DNA of 64,000 bases from assembly GCA_030620095.1 (NCBI GenBank), contig JAUTXW010004481.1:5001-69000 (forward strand), given 5' to 3'. Under the pieces are notes generated by a model, which searched no databases, had not been told where the DNA came from, and saw only the letters and a program-made list of their open reading frames with translations. Position 1 is the stretch's first letter; each line of letters starts with the position of its first letter. The translations under genes and the position numbers were made by a program. This document shows, piece after piece, positions 58,540 to 64,000 of this stretch. The DNA is from Kuschelorhynchus macadamiae (Eukaryota; Arthropoda; Insecta; Coleoptera; Curculionidae).

Positions 58540-59248
58540 TACCCTATAATATCACCTTGCCATGATTTCAGACGGGTATACAACTTAGAGTTAGTTATAG
58601 AAGGGCATATTTGTCATAATTTGTTAAGGGGGAACTGCACGCAGTAATATGGATCATTTGCAAGCCTTCCGCCGCTGCAATATTATGTTAAAACCATAAG
58701 AGATATGTATTAGCTTCAATGTGATTTTAATAGGGAAATATGTATAGTTGGGCGCTAAATGCGAATTTTTATGAAAAAATCAAATCTAGAGTTATAAATT
58801 AAAAGTAGATTTGTCCATTTTCGACCATTTTTTGACCACTTTTTGACGCACATTATATTCGCATATAATTTTTTTTCCACAAAATGGCTCTTTACCGCCT
58901 TACATTGATCCTTTGTCTACGTAACTGCAAAATTTGAAATGGTAAATCGTACTCATGTCTTTGTATTTCTGCAGCGCGTGAACCCTTTTGAACCCATTTT
59001 TAACCGAAATGTAATTTAAATTACCTATACATAACACATTTTTTTGAGGTCGGACGTGCAGGAAGTTTTCTTTAATGCGTAGCTACCTTTTCATCTTACT
59101 TTCAACTCGACTAGACCTTGTCTCTGGTTTTTCACTTTTTGCGTGCATTTCTTCCTTAAGGCATTTCTTTCCTTATAACCGTTTCGTATTTATACGTATA
59201 ATTTACAAATAAACTGTGCATTGTGATAAACCGATGCATCTTAGTTGA
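58540..59248. other. No gene recognised
   Basis: AT-rich spacer between two transposons, with no recognisable signal. Confidence 0.4.
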
Positions 59249-59675
59249 GTCTATACCAGGGGCATGCAGTCCATGTAAGCAAGGGAAGCAGTGCTTCCCC
59301 AAAAAAAAAAATACAAAACATCTTCTAAAATTTAATTTTTGAAATAGGAAACCATTAATTTAGTTTATATTAAAAATGCTAAAATATCTTAATTTTCAAG
59401 CCCATAATAAATGCGGCCTTGAGTCCGACCCAGCCACAATAGAATATCGAATAGAACCTATGCGGGCCGCTAGCTTCTCTGCAGCCAAGTCCTGTGTGCT
59501 TGACTTCCTGTGAATCGAGCCAGAGGTTATTGAACTTTCCACCGGCTGTTTGCAATTTTTGCATTTCAGTCGCGTGCTTCAAGTGGTAGCGGAAGCTGTC
59601 GTTGGAGTAGGTTCTTTGTTTGAACAGCTATCCGTGTGTTGTGTGATACGTACGTCGCGTCGTGCATGGTGCGAT

Positions 59676-60420
59676 ATGGAAGACAATAATAAGGACGTGG
59701 ATATGCAAATACCGTCAACTTCGGCTGTCGGTAATAACGTTGAAAATGTTGGAGAATTTGAAAGAAGAGTGTGTGTGAATGTGTGGTGTGTGTCTTAATA
59801 ATAAAGAGATTTTCAACATTGAACTTTGCTGATAAGCTTCAAATAATTTCCAAAGGAAGGGCAAAACCGCCTATGAAAAATTTAACCACAAAAATGAAAA
59901 ACTGTATTAGACATCCGGAAAAACAATACGAACACTTTAAATGGCTAACAGGGTGTGAAACTATAAGTAAATTATTTTGTTGGCCATGTTTACTTTTTGA
60001 AAATAAAAAAGGTTTCTCGAATAAAACTGGTTTTTCCGATATAAACAATTTTCATAAAGCTGTAAAAAGACACATTATGTCCAAAGCGCATTCACAGGCC
60101 GTCATAAAAGAAAAAGTCTTCGGCCAAACCAGATTTGAACACGCCCTTAATAAACAGTTGGAAATTAGTCATCGACAACACAATGAACTAGTCCATAAAA
60201 TAGGCAAATATTAAGAAGAATTATCGATGTTGTTTGTTTTCTCGGACAGCACGAATTGGGATTTAGAGGTCATGACGAAACAAGGGTTTCTTCAAATAGA
60301 GGACATTTTCAAGATTTACTTAGTTTAATGGCTAAATATGATTGCTTAAGCAGTCTAGCGTTTTTCGCGGAACGTCGAATCGAATCCAGAATGATTTAAT
60401 TCCGTCTGTTACAACCATTA
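59676..60420 (+). pseudogene. hAT transposase, N-terminal part
   Basis: Likely start ATG at 59676 (MEDNNKDVDMQIPSTSA). A shift in the 'gtgtgtgtgaatgtgtgg' stretch near 59775 leads to a frame with the TTF-type zinc finger: CWPCLLF with downstream HIMSKAHSQ as the C-C-H-H ligands. After a shift at about 60195 come GQHELGFRGHDE and NRGHFQDLLSLMA, a hallmark of this hAT branch, then NRIQNDLI in another frame. The zinc finger would bind the element's ends. Confidence 0.9.
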
Positions 60421-60469
60421 TTCTAAAAAGAATTAAGCAGGAGATTGGCGAGGCGATAAATATGTCCAT

Positions 60470-61221
60470 TCTCGGACAATGTTTTTAATATATTACAAAC
60501 TAAAACAAATGATATTGCTTTTTGCCTAAAAAAAGTGGATGATTTTAAGTCCATGTTAAGCCAAAAAAGAGATGACTTTGACCTATTTTGGGAGAAAACG
60601 ATGACGTTAAATGTAGAGCTACAAGCCAAGCGTCTTCGAACAGACAAGGTGGGAGATGTACAAACATCATACAGACGCCTCTTTTATGAAATAATCGATT
60701 AAATTCAGCAACAAATAAACTATAGATTTAACGGTTTAAATGATTTTAAATTCCTCGACTTCTGCGATTTTGATGCATTTAAAGGAAAAACTTTTCCAGA
60801 AGATGCGTTTAAATCTCTTCTTCTTCATTATGGCCAGTTCTTTGACCGAGTGTTACTGCGATCTGAACTAAAAGTGATTTATGAAACTGGTGACATTAGC
60901 GCAAAAAATAACGATAAGGAACTAATGCAATTTTTAAAAGACAAGGAGCTGGAAGATGCCTACATCGAAGTGTCGAAAATGTGTGAATTAGTATTGACAA
61001 TACTTGCCACAAGTTCATCAGTAGAACGCAATTTTTCAACACTTAAACCTATAAAAAATTTCGTGAGAAATTCAACGGGGCAGGAGAGACTTTCACATAC
61101 ATCGCTGTTGTCCATTGAAAATAAACTTCTTCAAAATATGTCGAAGCATCGACGTTTTTATGATGACGTCATTGACGAATTTGCAAAAAATGTTCGAATA
61201 ATCGGATTACATTACAAATAG
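60470..61221 (+). pseudogene. hAT transposase, C-terminal dimerisation part
   Basis: Resumes at about 60470 (VFNILQTKTNDIAFCLKKV), one stop near 60702, then an open frame of 123 codons from 60850 with the hAT dimerisation region: LATSSSVERNFSTLKPIKN, TGQERLSHTSLL. The DDE core that should lie between residues like NRIQNDLI and this part is missing. Confidence 0.9.
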
Positions 61222-61281
61222 GTAAGTTTCTAAAAATTGCTTCCCTTTCTTAAAATTTCACTGCACGCCCCTGGTCTATAC

Positions 61282-61670
61282 AAGGGGTAATGGTTTTCTT
61301 TTTAAACTTATTTTTTATTGTGTGTATTTGTAATTTTAAATATGTAATGGTTTTGTAAAAGCCCATGTAAAAGCACATTTGTGTAAATTTTACTAATAAA
61401 ACTATCTATCTATCTATCTAAGAAAAACAGAAACCAATTAAATTACAAAATTTCCTGTTTCTTATATGGGCGTAACGATTAAAGGTAAGCGCGCCAATCA
61501 CGATACACAAACAATGTGCTGTTGCTGGTTGTTTAAGTTATACACGGAGATACTAACTTGACACACCTAATATAGGTCATGCTAGTAATGTTCAGATTAT
61601 TTTTGAGAGTTTAGGCTTTAGGGCAAGAAGGTCAATGAGAAGGGTTAATTATATTTAATCTATTATTTTC
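61282..61670. repeat. Flank with AATAAA and (CTAT)n tail
   Basis: 'aataaaac' at 61397 is followed by five CTAT-like units to 61421. That pattern suits the 3' end of a tailed non-LTR element into which the hAT inserted, but no coding part is visible. Confidence 0.35.
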
Positions 61671-61674
61671 TTTT

Positions 61675-61815
61675 CTACTTCCCTCGTAAATATGAAGGAC
61701 GTATAGTAATCGTGACAAAATCACATTTCCAAGATTTTTACGGATCTTCACGGTTTAGGGTCCCTAGATGCCAAAAAACAGTTTTCTCAATTACATTCGT
61801 CTCTCTGTATGTCTG

Positions 61816-61816
<1 letters not shown>
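61675..61816 (-). repeat. Repeat family G fragment (tail end)
   Basis: The complement of the family tail: 'ttccctcgtaaa', 'cgtgacaaaatcac', 'gggtccctagatgcc', 'ctctctgtatgtctgt'. It passes directly into a (TA)n array. Confidence 0.7.

Positions 61817-61881
<65 letters not shown>
61817..61881. repeat. (TA)n microsatellite
   Basis: About 32 TA units between a G fragment and the Penelope-like fragment. Confidence 0.96.
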
Positions 61882-61887
<6 letters not shown>

Positions 61888-61997
61888 AATGTTTCTTGAA
61901 CCTTTTTTATATATATTTTTTTGAAAAACAAATTTCTTGGGATGAGGTTCATACAAGGAATAAAACAAAATTATTTCATATCCTTGTTTTTTATGAA

Positions 61998-62035
61998 TTC
62001 AAAAGTTTCGGCTATTTTTTAGCCTTTATCAATGA
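61998..62035 (-). ncRNA. Hammerhead-like motif, decayed, inverted 5' arm of PLE
   Basis: The minus strand reads TTGATAA, stem II GGCTA / TAGCC (the stronger part), GAAAC. Two core bases differ from CTGANGA, so it is a relic. Confidence 0.35.
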
Positions 62036-62047
62036 TCTTGTGTACAC

Positions 62048-62730
62048 TTTCTTGATATGACCCTCCTCTATAAAGATAATATAATTCAAACTGAATGGTA
62101 TACAAAACCAACCTGGTCAGGTAGATATTTAAATTAATTCTCACAACATGCTATGTCCCAAATAAAAATCAGTAATAATTGGTTTAGCTGACAGAGCTGT
62201 TCAATTATTCGCTGAAAACTACCGAAAAAATGCCTTAAAAAAAAGTGAAAAATATTCTAACGCAAAACAGCTACCCAGAAAAATTAATTAACTCAATTTT
62301 AATTCTAGGATTCAAAATTATAATAACAAAACACATAACATGGCGGTACGAAATAATGACCAAAACAAAAACACAAAAATAAAAAACATTATCTGACGGG
62401 TTTGTCTGAGAATCTGCAATCCTTTTTTAAAAAGCAGAACATTTCAATCAGTCATAAAGCAAACAATTTACTTCAAACTAGCTATAGTAAACTTAAAGCA
62501 AAAACCCTGAAAAATAAAAAATCACACACAATTTATGAAATCCCTTGTACAATCCACAATCCACAAACATTTTATTTCTAAATTTCAGTATTTTACAATG
62601 ACATCTAAATTCTTGTACAAACTGCAATGGTGTATATATTGGTCAAACGGCCACAAGTACGACAAGAAAAATCAAACCGCTTTGACAAAACACGAAGCCC
62701 AAAATAATCATAAATTTAATTACAAAGAAA
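62048..62730 (+). pseudogene. PLE reverse transcriptase C-terminus and GIY-YIG domain
   Basis: FLDMTLLYKDN and TEWYTKPTWSGRYLN at 62048-62134 are the conserved RT C-terminal block of Penelope-like elements. GLADRAVQLF follows near 62183, then after shifts YLTGLSENLQSFFKK and NLLQTSYSKLKAKTLKNKK near 62390-62515. The GIY-YIG domain begins IYEIPCT (to 62551), is broken by an insertion with 9-bp direct repeats, and resumes at NCNGVYIGQT (about 62621). Stops end it soon after. Confidence 0.88.
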
Positions 62731-62870
62731 CTCGCGTATTAAAAACGGAACAACATAAAAAAAAGGAAAGTTTTAGAAATTATTTTTGTAAAAATGAACT
62801 CAAATTCTGTCAACACAAAAGCAGATATTCAAAACCTAAGTAAAATTTACAATATACTGTAAAAAAAAGT

Positions 62871-62946
62871 GAGGAATCCGGGAATGGAACTTTGGACCTC
62901 TCGAGCCTGGTGTGAGACGCTATTCATTAAACCACGAGAGTGTTGC
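62871..62946 (-). repeat. tRNA-like sequence (minus)
   Basis: The minus strand has TGGTTTAATGA, one base off the A box, and GTTCCATTC, one base off the B box, in tRNA-like spacing, with ccggga/ttcccgg-type pairing near the 3' side. A run of A lies at the far end (62861-62868). Probably a tRNA-derived SINE head or pseudo-tRNA. Confidence 0.5.
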
Positions 62947-63282
62947 AAAATTTTATATATAAAAACTGATGTTTCATTTCCTCACCCAACTCTTTGCCCT
63001 TTCTAATATTAATGTTTCTGTCAAGGTAATCGAATTTTGGTCCTGGACGGAATAATCATTCTACAAAATTAATTTTAACCTACATGAAGGGTATAATGCT
63101 ATTGTCTGTTTGTGTCTAAGCACGTATTTCGTTTTATATTTTTTTACTCAGTTTTGTAAATTTGACGTGAAATGATTTCTGCCTTAGGTAAGTAATAAAA
63201 AAATATATATATTTCCTCTTTGTGGTTATTAATACCATATTTCATATAATGTTAGCCCATGATTCTTACCACTTGTTTCATA
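62947..63282. other. No gene recognised
   Basis: AT-rich, no signal seen. Confidence 0.35.
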
Positions 63283-63284
63283 TA

Positions 63285-63340
<56 letters not shown>
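63283..63340. repeat. (TA)n microsatellite
   Basis: About 29 TA units, ending directly at the hairpin that starts at 63341. Confidence 0.96.
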
Positions 63341-63342
<2 letters not shown>

Positions 63343-63427
63343 ATGGAACAATACAATGTGTTTTCATTCCGGGATGAACGGGAACGGATGTACACCCGTA
63401 ATGAAAACACATTGTATTTTTCCATCC
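63341..63427. repeat. 87-bp hairpin-forming inverted repeat
   Basis: A 28-bp arm, ggatggaacaatacaatgtg plus ttttcatt (63341-63368), pairs with 63400-63427 with one mismatch. Inside, ACGGG (63378-63382) pairs with CCCGT (63395-63399), leaving a 9-nt bulge and a 12-nt loop. It could be a tiny foldback transposon or a small-RNA precursor; neither is shown. Confidence 0.85.
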
Positions 63428-63439
63428 GTGAAGGACTAA

Positions 63440-63620
63440 AAATCAACATATAGTATATATATGTATATATAAAACTAATTATCCGATTTACCTTAAATAA
63501 AAAAATCAGCTTGAGAAAACTACTTATTAGAGTGATTTCAAATTGTGTGCAAGCATTAAATGGGATATAGATTAAATTAGTAAAATTGTGGTAAGGCTTC
63601 ATGATTGCTTAGCAAAAATG
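63440..63620 (-). repeat. Repeat family G fragment
   Basis: The complement of G subrepeats: 'aaaaaatcagcttgagaaaa', 'ctacttattag', 'aaattgtgtgcaagcatta', 'tagtaaaattgtggta'. No gene. Confidence 0.65.
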
Positions 63621-64000
63621 AACATTTGCTTCAGTAAAACAAGTTCAGTATTAAACATTCTAACAGAAAACTAACTAAAAAAATGACAAAATTTCCAATT
63701 AAAAATATAATGACTCTTTAAAATGTCTCTATCCATGTATATAGGACCGACTTGCTCTACATATACTTTATTTCTTTAATATGGAAATAAAACAGGTTTC
63801 TTTGATTAGACTTTTTGATCTATAAACATCTTTAGCCTGTGTGTCAAAAGTTAAAAACTTATAATGAGAGTATCAGATGACCATCTAGAAAACTAGATTT
63901 TAGTTCGAGCACATCTGCCCATTTGTTCCTCAGTTTCAATTAAAACAAAATAATTTAGCCGTGTGCGTGCATGCGCATCGGCATACCGTTGTTTGTGTAT
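63621..64000. other. No gene recognised
   Basis: AT-rich sequence to the window end with no recognisable feature. Confidence 0.35.

Larger units (their letters stand above)
59257..61273 (+). mobile_element. hAT transposon, internally deleted (2,017 bp)
   Basis: The ends CAGGGGCATGCAGT and, complemented, CAGGGGCGTGCAGT differ at one position. Exact 8-bp duplication gtctatac at 59249-59256 and 61274-61281. Subterminal 'ggaagcagtgcttcccc' on the left and 'ttgcttccctttctt' on the right. It encodes an hAT transposase of the TTF-finger (ZMYM1-like) type that lacks its catalytic centre. Confidence 0.95.
61882..62850 (+). mobile_element. Penelope-like element, 5'-truncated, plus strand
   Basis: Coding remains of the RT thumb, linker and GIY-YIG domain at 62048-62730, preceded at 61998-62035 by a hammerhead-like motif in inverted orientation. 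The same layout is seen in the other copy at 38028-38570. Outer limits are approximate. Confidence 0.8.

Overview
The window looks like gene-poor intergenic or intronic DNA from an arthropod, most probably an insect. The evidence is AT-rich sequence, BEL/Pao and Jockey-type retroelements, Penelope-like elements, hAT and Tc1/mariner-type transposons, tRNA-derived SINE heads, long (TA)n arrays and a single spliced exon with insect-like splice sites. No bacterial, organellar or viral gene set is present. The species cannot be named from the sequence alone.

Layout, left to right. 1-8735: two interspersed repeat families, here called R (copies at 1-1093 plus 4476-4660, 4660-5060 and 7640-8735) and G (marked by 'gccgccattttgtttcgcc' and a 'gacagacagaccgacgg' tail). 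R is interrupted by a 3.38-kb DNA transposon (1094-4475) with 13-bp inverted ends and an exact 8-bp target duplication. 8793-13486: a Jockey-type LINE on the minus strand, complete at both ends with poly(A) and a 12-bp target duplication, but internally deleted in endonuclease and reverse transcriptase. 13640-25935: mostly further G copies in both orientations, plus a 604-bp non-autonomous hAT element. 25947-about 31500: BEL/Pao element A (minus), with a 980-codon gag-protease-RT frame still open but a wrecked distal pol and no 3' LTR. 34139-42004: a foldback MITE, SINE heads, a Penelope-like endonuclease fragment and a 2-kb foldback transposon. 43580-49815: BEL/Pao element B (minus) with both LTRs. 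52110-52890: a decayed MULE-type transposase. 53781-54414: the one convincing host exon (minus). 57040-58537: an IS630/Tc1/mariner-type element with long inverted ends. 59257-61273: an internally deleted hAT with an exact 8-bp duplication. 61880-62845: a second Penelope-like fragment.

The most unusual signal is a set of small hammerhead-ribozyme-like motifs (core CTGANGA, stem II, GAAAC, GTC) in a roughly 225-bp unit inside family G, and also around both Penelope-like fragments. The copy at 6310-6349 keeps every core base, a 4-bp stem I, a 5-bp stem II and a palindromic ACGT where stem III would be. That resembles the small dimeric hammerheads known from Penelope-like retroelements. Some copies lie in tandem and some as inverted pairs that share one junction.

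Nearly all coding sequence here is transposon-derived and broken. The elements do not form a pathway; the window records successive nested insertions around what may be one host gene read on the minus strand.
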